Positions 8,736 to 17,362 of a DNA stretch of 64,000 bases are shown here, one piece after another; within the stretch, counting starts at the first letter, position 1, and each line of letters opens with the position of its first letter. The stretch covers positions 501,210 through 565,209 of the forward strand of contig NZ_SRMP01000003.1 in NCBI RefSeq assembly GCF_005925325.1, in the 5' to 3' direction. The notes beneath the pieces were generated by a model. It was not told where the DNA came from and did no database searches. It saw only the letters and a list, made by a program, of their open reading frames with translations. The position numbers and the translations under genes are program-made. Source of the stretch: Pedobacter helvus. Lineage in GTDB: Bacteria; Bacteroidota; Bacteroidia; Sphingobacteriales; Sphingobacteriaceae.

Positions 8736-9317
8736 TTAATTTGTACTATTCCAAATCGCAGCAGGTATAGCATCTTCACAAGGGCAGTTTGTTTTGTTAG
8801 TTATAATCAGCTTAATTGATGCCGATACTTTTTTCGCATATTCCTTAAAGCCATCATCGTTCATGCTGCTACGAGCCATCGCCGCCGCGGCACAAAACGA
8901 CCACAGTTGTGCGTCTTTTTTATCTGATAGCATCTTTGCTTTATACTTTTCTGCCAAAGCAAAATATTTCTTAAACTGTTCGTTGTTTGCAGTAGCGTCT
9001 TTGCTGCTTAGTCTAAGCGTAAATCTACCGCTGGCTGGGTCTGGCTTAAAAGTCTGAATGGTTGATGGATCCATTACTTCGATACGGTAGTCAATTTTAT
9101 TTGTGGGATGAACAAAACGGAAAACATTACCTGTTAATCTAGAATAAACCGATGTACGATTGGGCTCTATTAATGTGAGTTCGTTGTCCGAAAAGTTGAT
9201 CGTTACGGTATAATAGCCATCTTCTGTAGTATACTGCCCAGAAGTAAGTTTAATTTGTGCTTTTGTAACAGAAAATATCAAGCACAGTAAAGCTACAATC
9301 GAAATTTTTAAGGGCAT
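8736..9317 (-). CDS. Exported protein of unknown function
   Basis: A 193-residue protein with a signal peptide (ending FSVTKAQ). The first ~85 residues are beta-rich (SGQYTTEDGYYTVTINFS) and look like a small lipocalin-like or barrel domain. The second half is helical (EQFKKYFALAEKYKAKML, then FCAAAAMARSSMNDDG) and ends with a Cys pair (NCPCEDAIP). I do not recognise the family. Its start overlaps the end of the upstream lipoprotein gene by 10 bases, so the two are translationally linked and likely act together. Both are divergent from oxyR. Confidence 0.65.
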   Translation of the reverse strand: MPLKISIVALLCLIFSVTKAQIKLTSGQYTTEDGYYTVTINFSDNELTLIEPNRTSVYSRLTGNVFRFVHPTNKIDYRIEVMDPSTIQTFKPDPASGRFTLRLSSKDATANNEQFKKYFALAEKYKAKMLSDKKDAQLWSFCAAAAMARSSMNDDGFKEYAKKVSASIKLIITNKTNCPCEDAIPAAIWNSTN

Positions 9318-9586
9318 TGTGCTTTTCTCCTATTCGCTTCTGCAAAATTATCTGCATCGTTACAACCATAGGTTCTAGCAAAGTATTCCCAGTTGGCCTT
9401 GCAAGAAGCAGATAATCGATTTGGAATTTGGATGGTATTTTTTCTGCCGGTTGGACAAGTGTAAGAATAGGTATAGGTAGAGTTGTCTACTTTTTTCTCT
9501 TCCTGTGGCTCTTCTTCTAGCAATTCGCAGCTGGTAGCAAGTACTGGCAGCATAGCCAGTAGAAGCATTTTCTTCGTTGTTTTCAT
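9308..9586 (-). CDS. Small lipoprotein of unknown function
   Basis: A 92-residue protein with lipobox LATSC (Cys20), an acidic stretch (ELLEEEPQEEKK) and a C-terminal domain with four Cys (YTCPTG, SASCKANWEYFARTYGC, KAQC) likely forming disulfides. No known family. It is the first gene of a two-gene unit transcribed away from oxyR, with a 153-base AT-rich region between. Control by OxyR would be a reasonable guess from position alone. Confidence 0.65.
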   Translation of the reverse strand: MKTTKKMLLLAMLPVLATSCELLEEEPQEEKKVDNSTYTYSYTCPTGRKNTIQIPNRLSASCKANWEYFARTYGCNDADNFAEANRRKAQCP

Positions 9587-9739
9587 TGTTTAGTTTTTTT
9601 GTTCATCGAAATTAGAGTGATAGTCAAAATAGGGCAATACTTATAATTAGGTATTTTTAAAGAGGGCGATTAAAAATAAATATTAATTAGATATTGCTTA
9701 TATTTATCGAAATCAACATTAATTATCAATTTTAGCTAT

Positions 9740-10672
9740 ATGACCCTAGTTCAGCTCGAATACATAGTTGCAGTAGATACTTACAGAAGCTTTGTAAGTG
9801 CCGCAGAAAAATGCTTTGTAACCCAACCTACATTGAGTATGCAGATACAAAAGCTGGAAGAATTTCTCGGCGTAAAATTATTCGACAGGAGTAAACAGCC
9901 AGTTACCCCAACAGAAATTGGCGTTCAAATTATTGAGCAGGCCAGAATTGTGTTACAGGAAAACAGCAAGATCAAGGAAATCATTAGCGACCAAGAGCAA
10001 GAAATTACGGGAGAACTGAAGATTGGTATTATTCCAACTATTGCACCGTATCTTTTGCCAGAAGTAATTGCATCGATGTTAGGTAAATATCCCGATTTGA
10101 AATTAATGATTTGGGAATACACTACGGAAGACATCATCCATCATTTAAAAACAGGCGTAATAGACTGCGGTATTTTAGCAACCCCTTTGGTAGATGCAAA
10201 TATAAGCGAGCAGCCTTTGTACTACGAAACCTTTGTAGGTTATGTAAGCAAGAACAGTAAGCTTTACAAGAAAAAGACCATAGATGCAGAGGATTTTGAA
10301 GAAGAAAATATTTGGCTGTTAAACGAAGGCCATTGCATGCGCTCGCAAGTGCTAAACATCTGTAGATCTACCAAAAACAATAAGCTGCAAGCTTTGACTT
10401 ATAATACTGGTAGCGTAGAAACTTTAATTAGAATGGTAGATGTGAACGATGGCACAACATTATTGCCCGAGCTTTCACTGCACGATTTGAATACTAAGCA
10501 ACTCAACAAAGTACGCTATTTTAGATCTCCCGAACCGGTACGAGAAATCAGTTTGGTAACACACAAAAGCTTTGTGAAAAAGAAGATGTTAAATGCTTTA
10601 AAAGAGGAAATTCTAGCACTTATCCCAAAAGGGATGAAAAATAGGAAAAAAAAGGATGTAGTAGGGATTTAA
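9740..10672 (+). CDS. oxyR: Hydrogen-peroxide-sensing LysR-type regulator OxyR
   Basis: A 310-residue LysR-family regulator. The N-terminal winged helix-turn-helix (LEYIVAVDTYRSFVSAAEKC, then TQPTLSMQIQKLEEFLG) is followed by a substrate-binding-type sensor domain. The sensor contains EGHCMRSQVLNIC: Cys199 and Cys208 fall at exactly the numbers and spacing of the peroxide-sensing disulfide pair of E. coli OxyR, and GHC is conserved. So it should activate peroxide defence genes when the disulfide forms. No catalase or peroxiredoxin gene is in the window. Its stop lies 3 bases from the end of the convergent retropepsin-like gene. Confidence 0.93.
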   Translation: MTLVQLEYIVAVDTYRSFVSAAEKCFVTQPTLSMQIQKLEEFLGVKLFDRSKQPVTPTEIGVQIIEQARIVLQENSKIKEIISDQEQEITGELKIGIIPTIAPYLLPEVIASMLGKYPDLKLMIWEYTTEDIIHHLKTGVIDCGILATPLVDANISEQPLYYETFVGYVSKNSKLYKKKTIDAEDFEEENIWLLNEGHCMRSQVLNICRSTKNNKLQALTYNTGSVETLIRMVDVNDGTTLLPELSLHDLNTKQLNKVRYFRSPEPVREISLVTHKSFVKKKMLNALKEEILALIPKGMKNRKKKDVVGI

Positions 10673-10675
10673 GCA

Positions 10676-11569
10676 TTAAACATCCAAATATTTTTCGTCC
10701 CTCAATTTATTAGGTTTAAGATAAATAAATTCTCGTTTTGCATCGATAATGATGTTGAAGCGTTTTAACATATCTCCACCAATTACGCTCATCTTTTGGC
10801 GACCGATTGCGCCGTCAAAAAAGCCTACCGGGATATCTTTAAGATGGAAACTGCTTAACGTAAATTTAGGCAAGATTGCTTTCTTTGTTTTCAATACATT
10901 GCCATAAGAATCTTTCAATTGTTTTTCGCTGGTAATTTTCAGCTTTTCGGATAGTTTATTGGTATTAGAGAACTGGTCGTCAAACAATACGGAACCTGCG
11001 TAGCCAGAATGGATTAAAAACTTATTGCTAATATTCATACCTTCAACTTCGCAGTTAGCCGCTACAAACATCATATCGTTTTTGTAATCGATATTTAATT
11101 TTCGATATTTATTGATGGTTTTTGGCAGTTCTTCGCTAACGGTAATGATTTTTTTCTCAAAATCGATAGCAACGATCTTATCCTTAAATAAATCTAAGCC
11201 AAATTTCCCAGCTGTATTTTGACCAGAGTTTTTATTCTCCCAAATTGGTGTGTTTTTCCAAACCAAGCTTTCTATTTGCAACTCGTTGCTTTTGCTAAAC
11301 CTAGATGTATTTCCGTTACCACCCCAACTGCTCACGCTATCTGTTCTTTCAAATTTAATGCTGTTAACTTTTTGCAGTGCTTCTTCTGTGAGCGTTACCG
11401 AAGAGGCCGCCAAATGAAACATCAGCTTCACGGTGTCTTGCCTATTGACAACTGTTTTAATCGCAATGTTATTGTAGCTGGTTAGTTCAAAAGGAATTTG
11501 AACGATTTGCGCATTAGCTTTGTCAGCGAAGAAACAAAAAAGCACTACAGCTATCTTTAGAATTTTCAT
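10676..11569 (-). CDS. Retropepsin-like protein without catalytic aspartates
   Basis: A 297-residue exported protein (signal peptide ending DKANA) with the layout of a tandem pepsin/retropepsin-like domain protein common in Bacteroidota. The C-terminal half has the typical closing motif GGDMLKRFNIIIDAKREFIY. The places where D-T/S-G is expected read F-H-L-A-A-S-S (His52) and I-H-S-G-Y (His187), so both catalytic aspartates are replaced by His and the first Gly by Ala. The protein is therefore unlikely to be an active aspartic protease; binding or scaffolding is more plausible. The fold assignment rests on the spacing and the closing motif. Confidence 0.7.
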   Translation of the reverse strand: MKILKIAVVLFCFFADKANAQIVQIPFELTSYNNIAIKTVVNRQDTVKLMFHLAASSVTLTEEALQKVNSIKFERTDSVSSWGGNGNTSRFSKSNELQIESLVWKNTPIWENKNSGQNTAGKFGLDLFKDKIVAIDFEKKIITVSEELPKTINKYRKLNIDYKNDMMFVAANCEVEGMNISNKFLIHSGYAGSVLFDDQFSNTNKLSEKLKITSEKQLKDSYGNVLKTKKAILPKFTLSSFHLKDIPVGFFDGAIGRQKMSVIGGDMLKRFNIIIDAKREFIYLKPNKLRDEKYLDV

Positions 11570-11580
11570 AAGCGTTTGAT

Positions 11581-11946
11581 TTATTTCTTGGTAAAAAAGT
11601 TGACTTTGATAGAGCAGATAATGGCTATTAAAAAAGAACCTAAGGTGATGATATCAACCGTGGTATCAGGGATAGCTTTACCCATAAGTTTATCTAGATG
11701 GTATTTTACGAATGAATTAGGAAGATTAGTTTCACCTAATTTGGTTTTTACATCCCACTGCCAGTCGGTAACTGGGCAATAGCCAATGCCATACCAAATG
11801 CCCAGAATAAGCCAACAAAATAAAGTGATACCAACAATGTAAAGATGGATTTTCCTGGTTTTAGGCCAAATCCAAGCGAAAAGATTAGCTCCAATAATGA
11901 GCAAATGAACAATAGTAAATAAGTAATCTAAGAGCTGTAAACTCAC
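11581..11946 (-). CDS. Small membrane protein, DUF2784-like
   Basis: A 121-residue integral membrane protein with about four hydrophobic segments (one begins LFTIVHLLIIGANLFAWIW; the last is LGSFLIAIICSI). The IGYCPVTDWQWDVKTKLG loop resembles the CPLTDWE-type motif of DUF2784 proteins, for which no function is known. Start is GTG at 11946, overlapping the TGA stop of the upstream gene as GTGA, so translation is coupled to it. No ATG provides a better N-terminus. Confidence 0.65.
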   Translation of the reverse strand: MSLQLLDYLFTIVHLLIIGANLFAWIWPKTRKIHLYIVGITLFCWLILGIWYGIGYCPVTDWQWDVKTKLGETNLPNSFVKYHLDKLMGKAIPDTTVDIITLGSFLIAIICSIKVNFFTKK

Positions 11947-12389
11947 GGCTGACCAGCTTTCACTGATTTTAAGCCTTCAATACCCACTACTTTTTCTTCT
12001 TCTTCACCTTTTCTTTTCTTCTTTTTCTTTTTAGGATCGATACCAGCCAAACGTTCCTCAATAATTTTATCGTATTCTAACGCTTGCTCAGGTTTTAAAA
12101 CAGCTTTGATATTTTTATTCGTTTCGTTACTTAAACGATAAATTTTAGTCACTTCTTCATCATCATAACCAGTTGCCTGCTGCTTCTTCATTAAAGCAAC
12201 CTGCTCTTTAGCCATATTGTAAGCATAGTTATAGATCACACCTTTTTGTGTAGAGGTTAGCTTTAAACGAGTTTCTAATTCGTCTACATTCTTTTTCGCC
12301 AATTCTTCTGGAGTTGGCATTTTAGGCTGTGCCAATGCAGAAATAGCTATTGTTGTAAAAAGGAAAAGAGCAGATAAAAACTTTTTCAT
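11943..12389 (-). CDS. Exported helical protein with LTxxQ-type motif (Spy/CpxP-like)
   Basis: A 148-residue protein with a signal peptide ending ISALAQ and a mostly helical body. The KLTSTQKGVIYNYAYNMAKEQ segment and a second helix before LKPEQALEYDKIIEER look like the LTxxQ helical hairpins of periplasmic Spy/CpxP-type chaperones, a loose match. The C-terminal region has a highly charged low-complexity run (DPKKKKKKRKGEEEEK). It overlaps the start of the small membrane protein gene by 4 bases. Confidence 0.7.
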   Translation of the reverse strand: MKKFLSALFLFTTIAISALAQPKMPTPEELAKKNVDELETRLKLTSTQKGVIYNYAYNMAKEQVALMKKQQATGYDDEEVTKIYRLSNETNKNIKAVLKPEQALEYDKIIEERLAGIDPKKKKKKRKGEEEEKVVGIEGLKSVKAGQP

Positions 12390-12524
12390 TACTGTTGAAT
12401 TGTGATTAATGTTGCAATTTAATAATTTTTTAGGAGATATGATGAAGTAACGGACACGCTATCTATTACTCATTAACAAAAAAGCGGCTTGTAATTATAT
12501 TAATTTTGCTAAATTTGTTAGCAA

Positions 12525-13727
12525 ATGAAAAGAGCAGGAGTTGCAGATTTACCTTTACATTATGGAGCGGTTCCGCCATGGTTGGCAGAGCGAATGGCTA
12601 AATTGGGTTTGGCAATTACTGAGCAAATTTTAGCCAACAAAGGCAAAGATGATTTTTTGAGCAGAATGAGCAGCCCCTTTTGGTTTCAAAGTTTGGGCGC
12701 AGTAATGGGTATGGATTGGCATTCTTCAGGAATTACCACATCGGTGATGGGCGCTTTGAAAAAGGCCATCAATCCCAATGCAGCAGCCTTTGGATTATAT
12801 GTTTGCGGAGGAAAGGGTAAATTTTCTAGAGAGACACCTACAGAACTTAAGAAGTTTGCCCTGCTTAACGGCCTAGATAGCGACACCTTAGTGAGAAGCA
12901 GTAAACTTTCCGCAAAGGTAGATAATACTGCCATCCAGGATGGCTTTCAGCTTTACCAACATAATTTTATTGTAAGTACAGAAGGCAATTGGACCGTAGT
13001 GCAACAGGGAATGAGTGATGCTAGTTCTACGGCTCGGCGCTATCATTGGCACTCGGCAAATGTACGGTCTTTTACAGATGCACCGCATACTTTCATTTAC
13101 GGACAGAACCAAGGTAAAATCTTAAACTTAACCGACAAAAAAGCTCAACCAATTAAAACATCGATGTTAGAGATGATGGCCGAGCCGCCCAAAAAAATGC
13201 TTGCAGAAATTAGCAAGTTGGTGCTGCCCAAACATCACGATGTGCAAGCGAAAGATGTGGACTTAAAACGTTTGGGTTCTATCTTATGGCTGGCACAGAA
13301 CAATAACATTGCTAATTTCGATGAATTACTCCTTTTAGAGGGCTTAGGTCCGCGAACTTTACAATCTTTGGCCTTAGTGAGCGAAGTCATTTATGGTGTC
13401 CCCTCACGCTTTAAAGACCCTGCTAGATTTTCATTCGCTAATGGAGGCAAAGATGGTCATCCTTTCCCAGTTCCAGTTGACGTTTATGATGAAACAATCA
13501 AGACTTTAAATGATGCCATCAAAAAATCGAAGATTGGAAATACGGACAAGGTACAGGCTATTCAATCGCTTTCGCAAATTGCTGCTCGGGTAGAGAAAGA
13601 CTTTATCCCTAATGGAAATTTCAATGAACTGATTGCAAAAGAAAGAGCCGATTCGTGGAAATACGGAGGTAGAACTGTTTTCGGAAAAGCAAGGAAACCG
13701 AGTAATCAGTTGAATTTGTTTGATTAG
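12525..13727 (+). CDS. DUF763 domain protein
   Basis: A 400-residue protein that spans the DUF763 family: the opening KRAGVADLPLHYGAVPPWL, then GLYVCGGKGKFSRETP and YHWHSANVRSFTDAPH. Near residue 270 there is a helix-hairpin-helix-like stretch (LLLLEGLGPRTLQSLA), and the end reads GRTVFGKARKPSNQLNLFD. The family is found in archaea and bacteria and has no settled function; the hairpin motif and basic surface hint at nucleic acid binding. No signal peptide, so cytoplasmic. A TAATTTTG -7 element lies at 12501-12508, and the ATG is only ~17 bases after it, so the leader is short. It is a single-gene unit. Confidence 0.88.
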   Translation: MKRAGVADLPLHYGAVPPWLAERMAKLGLAITEQILANKGKDDFLSRMSSPFWFQSLGAVMGMDWHSSGITTSVMGALKKAINPNAAAFGLYVCGGKGKFSRETPTELKKFALLNGLDSDTLVRSSKLSAKVDNTAIQDGFQLYQHNFIVSTEGNWTVVQQGMSDASSTARRYHWHSANVRSFTDAPHTFIYGQNQGKILNLTDKKAQPIKTSMLEMMAEPPKKMLAEISKLVLPKHHDVQAKDVDLKRLGSILWLAQNNNIANFDELLLLEGLGPRTLQSLALVSEVIYGVPSRFKDPARFSFANGGKDGHPFPVPVDVYDETIKTLNDAIKKSKIGNTDKVQAIQSLSQIAARVEKDFIPNGNFNELIAKERADSWKYGGRTVFGKARKPSNQLNLFD

Positions 13728-13769
13728 ACATTACTTGCCATCTCAAATTCATTTGGGATCTTAATGCGT

Positions 13770-13812
13770 CTGTAAGCGTAAATTATTTCGATTTAAAATT
13801 TCTGCTTACGCG
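13770..13812. terminator. Possible terminator between convergent DUF763 and recG
   Basis: The 102-base gap between the two convergent genes contains GTAAGC and GCTTAC arms flanking an AT-rich interior with further partial pairing (TAAATT with AAATTT). The stem is imperfect and no T-run follows, so this is only a candidate terminator. Confidence 0.3.
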
Positions 13813-13829
13813 GGAATAGCCAATACTGC

Positions 13830-15941
13830 CTAAGAAATCTTATCAAAACTAATTCCCACGTTCTTTTTAGAAAGAAAACTCTTTAACAAGCTATTCTCTG
13901 GGTTTTCTACATTCGGGTCTTTATCAAAAATATCGATCACAGTATTTCTCGCTTCTTGCAAAATCACTTGGTCTTTAGCCAGATCAGCCACCTTTAATTC
14001 TATTGTTCCACTTTGCATAGTTCCGGTAATATCACCCGGGCCTCGCAATTCTAAGTCTATCTCCGAAATCTCGAAACCATTATTGGTACGCACCATAGTT
14101 TCCAATCGTTTTTTAGAAGTAGGATTTAACTTGTCTTTCGACATCAGAATACAAAAAGACTGCTCTGCCCCACGACCAACCCGACCACGCAACTGATGTA
14201 ACTGAGAAAGGCCAAACCGCTCTGCATTTTCTATTACCATCACCGAAGCATTAGGCACATTTACGCCAACTTCAATTACCGTAGTTGCCACCATAATTTG
14301 AGTTTGGCCATCAATAAAACGCTGCATTTCGTAAGCTTTATCTGCATTACTCAACTTGCCATGCACAATACTAATCTGATATTGAGGTCTTGGAAACTGG
14401 TAACTCAACTGTTCGATACCTGCTTCTAAATGCAATAAATCTAATTTCTCACTTTCCTTAATTAGAGGATAAACAATATAGACTTGTCTGCCTTTGGCAA
14501 TCTCTTCCTTCATCATCCCAAACATCCGCATTCTTCTCCCTTCAACAAAGTGCAGCGTTTCAATAGGCTTTCTTCCGGCAGGCAATTCGTCTATGATAGA
14601 AACATCTAAATCGCCATACAAAGTCATTGCTAAGGTCCTCGGAATTGGTGTAGCAGTCATTACTAAAATATGTGGCGGAACAACATTCTTTCTCCAAAGT
14701 TTAGCCCGTTGTTCTACACCAAATCGGTGCTGCTCGTCAATTACCACCAAGCCTAAATTTTTGAACTGAACTTTGTCTTCAATCAATGCATGCGTACCTA
14801 CCAAGATATCGATCTCGCCACTCTCCAACTGTTGGTGCAGAACTGTTCGTTGTTTCTTTGTAGAGCTCCCCGTTAAAATTGCTACATTCACTAACTCACC
14901 TTTCAACATTCCCACCAAAGATTCGTAATGCTGACGAGCCAGAATCTCCGTTGGAGCCATCATACAAGCTTGGCAACCATTATCATTAGCCAATAGCATG
15001 CTCATTAAGGCTACTACTGTTTTTCCACTACCAACATCGCCCTGCACCAAACGGTTCATTTGAGCGCCACGTTGCGTATCAATTCTAATCTCTTTGATAA
15101 CTCGCTTTTGGGCGTTAGTTAAATCAAACGGAATAATTTCATTATAGAACTTGTTTACCCGTTCACCTACATTGCTAAAAAGAGCGCCTTTAAATTTTAA
15201 ACTTCTGAGATGTTTATTGTGCAATAACTGTAGTTGAATAAAGAAAAGTTCCTCAAACTTCAACCTGCGTTCTGCCTGCTGCAAGGCTTTTGTATTTGAA
15301 GGGAAATGAATATTAATCAGCGCTTCTTTTTTGCCGATAAGCTTATACTTTTCCAAAATATATCTCGGCAAAGTCTCTCGCACTTCGTTCACATGAAGCT
15401 CCAGAATTTGATATATCAGTTTCTGAATTCCCTTACTGTCCAAGAAACTTTTTTTAAGCTTCTCTGTAGAATTATAGATGGGTTGTAAGGTCAAGTTTCC
15501 TGTTACTCCGCCCGACGTTTGCCTAGGATAAGCCTCCAAGTCTGGATGGGAAATACTAAAACTCCCGTTAAAGAAATTCGGTTTGCCAAAAGCGATATAG
15601 GTATTACCTCGGTAAATGTTTTCTTCTACCCATTTCAAACTCTGGAACCAAACCAACTCCATCGTCCCTGTCTCGTCTCCAAATCTAGCTACAATTCTTT
15701 TTTTATGTTTCTCACCAATCGTTTCCTTGGTCATGATTTTACCAATCACTTGCACCAAAGGCATATCTGGATTTAGCTCATTTACCTTATAAAAACGAGT
15801 TCTGTCAATGTATCTAAAAGGATAATGATGTAATAGCTGCTCATAGGTAAAAACACCCAGTTCCTTCTGTAGTAACTCGGCTCGTTTTGGGCCAACGCCC
15901 TTTAAATAAGCTAAAGGTGTTTCTAAATTGGAAGCAAACAA
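13830..15941 (-). CDS. recG: ATP-dependent DNA helicase RecG
   Basis: Branch-migration helicase that remodels stalled forks and Holliday junctions. The 703 residues show the N-terminal wedge with its helix-hairpin-helix (YLKGVGPKRAELLQ) and an OB-fold (VQVIGKIMTKETIG). The helicase core follows: Walker A GDVGSGKT (301-308), DEQH box (402-405), TATPIPRTLA and the C-terminal QLRGRVGRGAEQSFC. The start is TTG at 15941: homologues begin just before the LKGVGPKRAELL motif and no ATG lies nearby. It is the last gene of ridA-rarD-recG, 6 bases after rarD. Confidence 0.96.
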   Translation of the reverse strand: MFASNLETPLAYLKGVGPKRAELLQKELGVFTYEQLLHHYPFRYIDRTRFYKVNELNPDMPLVQVIGKIMTKETIGEKHKKRIVARFGDETGTMELVWFQSLKWVEENIYRGNTYIAFGKPNFFNGSFSISHPDLEAYPRQTSGGVTGNLTLQPIYNSTEKLKKSFLDSKGIQKLIYQILELHVNEVRETLPRYILEKYKLIGKKEALINIHFPSNTKALQQAERRLKFEELFFIQLQLLHNKHLRSLKFKGALFSNVGERVNKFYNEIIPFDLTNAQKRVIKEIRIDTQRGAQMNRLVQGDVGSGKTVVALMSMLLANDNGCQACMMAPTEILARQHYESLVGMLKGELVNVAILTGSSTKKQRTVLHQQLESGEIDILVGTHALIEDKVQFKNLGLVVIDEQHRFGVEQRAKLWRKNVVPPHILVMTATPIPRTLAMTLYGDLDVSIIDELPAGRKPIETLHFVEGRRMRMFGMMKEEIAKGRQVYIVYPLIKESEKLDLLHLEAGIEQLSYQFPRPQYQISIVHGKLSNADKAYEMQRFIDGQTQIMVATTVIEVGVNVPNASVMVIENAERFGLSQLHQLRGRVGRGAEQSFCILMSKDKLNPTSKKRLETMVRTNNGFEISEIDLELRGPGDITGTMQSGTIELKVADLAKDQVILQEARNTVIDIFDKDPNVENPENSLLKSFLSKKNVGISFDKIS

Positions 15942-15947
15942 AACGTA

Positions 15948-16853
15948 CTATTTTCTTTTAAAAGTAAGCATATCTTTAATCATGTTCCAATTAAATAGAA
16001 AAACAGCAAATAACAATAGCAGGTAAGCCATCAGCTGATGAGGATCTATTTTTTCGTTGAAATAAAGAATAGCAACCGTGAAAGCAATAATAGGGTTGAT
16101 ATATATGATAATCCCTAAAGTGGAAGAAGGAATACCAACCAGTGCAAACAAACTTAAGAACAAAGGTATCACGGTAAAAAGCACTGCTATTAACGTTACA
16201 TTTAACCAAAAGCCAGTCTCTGTTGGCAGTCCAGTGTGCTGATAAATAAAAAATGGCAACATCAACAGCACTGCGATAGAAATTTGAACAGCTAACACAT
16301 TTAGCTTATCTAAATTTTTCATTTTACGTTGAATAATCAAGTAGAAAGCATAAAGTGCAGCAATAATTACCGACCAAGTTACTTCTATTAAAGAACCTGT
16401 TGCCAACATTAAAATACTTGCTGTAGCTAATACTAATGCTATAATTTGCACTCGATAGAGATGTTCTTTCAAAATCACAAATCCACCAAAAGCAGTAATT
16501 AGCGGGCAGACCATATAAGCAAAAGCACCAGATTTTATACTCACATTGTTGATTGCGTAAATGAAGGTATACCAATTCAATACCAAGAGCACGGTTGCTC
16601 CAATCACCTGGCTTATAATCACCCTCCTCTCACGAAGAGTGATTTGTTTAAAATAGCGGATATCTTTCTTTAACTCCTTCTTCCGGAATAAAAATATAGC
16701 TAGCCAAATGACCACAAGCGACGTAAAAATACGATAGTATAAAATTTGTTCTGAAGGGTAAGCTTTGAGGTTTCTTAACGGAATAGCAAAGAAACCCCAA
16801 ATTATCGCAGATAATACTCCAGAAAATAAATACTTAGATTTATTGGTCGCCAA
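15948..16853 (-). CDS. rarD: RarD/EamA-type membrane transporter
   Basis: A 301-residue protein with about ten hydrophobic segments in two EamA repeats, matching the RarD subfamily (FSGVLSAIIWGFFAIPLRNL, then QILYYRIFTSLVVIW and LNWYTFIYAINNVS). RarD proteins are drug/metabolite-superfamily permeases; E. coli RarD is linked with chloramphenicol sensitivity, but the real substrate is unknown. The start is TTG at 16853, two bases after the ridA stop; the next in-frame Met is deep inside, so the non-ATG start is needed. Translation is likely coupled with ridA and recG. Confidence 0.88.
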   Translation of the reverse strand: MATNKSKYLFSGVLSAIIWGFFAIPLRNLKAYPSEQILYYRIFTSLVVIWLAIFLFRKKELKKDIRYFKQITLRERRVIISQVIGATVLLVLNWYTFIYAINNVSIKSGAFAYMVCPLITAFGGFVILKEHLYRVQIIALVLATASILMLATGSLIEVTWSVIIAALYAFYLIIQRKMKNLDKLNVLAVQISIAVLLMLPFFIYQHTGLPTETGFWLNVTLIAVLFTVIPLFLSLFALVGIPSSTLGIIIYINPIIAFTVAILYFNEKIDPHQLMAYLLLLFAVFLFNWNMIKDMLTFKRK

Positions 16854-16855
16854 GA

Positions 16856-17236
16856 TTATCCTTTATATGCAGTTATGGAAATTTCTACATTCACACCTTT
16901 TGGCAAACCTTTAACTGCTACTGTTTCTCTAGCAGGAAAATCGCCTTTAAAGTAAGAACCGTAAATCTCATTTACTTGTGCAAATAAAGACATATCAGAT
17001 AAAAATATGGTAGTTTTTATAATATGTTCGAACTCGTATTCAGCCTCCACTAATAATGCTTTAACATTTCTCATCACTTGATGAGTTTCCTCTTCTAAAG
17101 TTGCATTGTTCAGTTCGTTATTTTCCGGGTTGATTGCGATTTGACCAGAGGCGAATAAAAAACCATTTGCAACAACTGCTTGGCTATATGGTCCAATTGG
17201 TTCAGGGGCGTTAGAGGTATAAATAATTTTTTTCAT
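16856..17236 (-). CDS. ridA: RidA family enamine/imine deaminase
   Basis: A 126-residue protein of the YjgF/YER057c/UK114 family. It hydrolyses reactive enamine and imine intermediates such as 2-aminoacrylate to keto acids and ammonia. The motifs IGPYSQAVVANGFLFASGQI, VEAEYEFEHIIKTTIFLSDM and PARETVAVKGLPKGVNVEI are typical; the conserved Arg of PARE and the Glu of VEIS are present. First gene of the ridA-rarD-recG operon; a strong terminator upstream (17304-17339) isolates it from ompA. Confidence 0.94.
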   Translation of the reverse strand: MKKIIYTSNAPEPIGPYSQAVVANGFLFASGQIAINPENNELNNATLEEETHQVMRNVKALLVEAEYEFEHIIKTTIFLSDMSLFAQVNEIYGSYFKGDFPARETVAVKGLPKGVNVEISITAYKG

Positions 17237-17303
17237 TTAATTTAAGGATTGATTAAAGTTAATCATCAGAAATAGATAATTGAATTCTATACAAATTTAG
17301 GCA

Positions 17304-17339
17304 TAAAAAAAGTCCCGACGTTATGTCGGGACTTTTTTA
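17304..17339 (-). terminator. Rho-independent terminator of the OmpA-family gene
   Basis: GTCCCGAC (17312-17319) pairs with GTCGGGAC (17325-17332) around a 5-base loop, flanked by A-run and T-run that extend the stem and give U-tracts on both strands. It sits 24 bases beyond the stop of the minus-strand OmpA gene and before the ridA start. Confidence 0.92.
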
Positions 17340-17362
17340 TAAGGTTATACTTTTAAGAAAGA

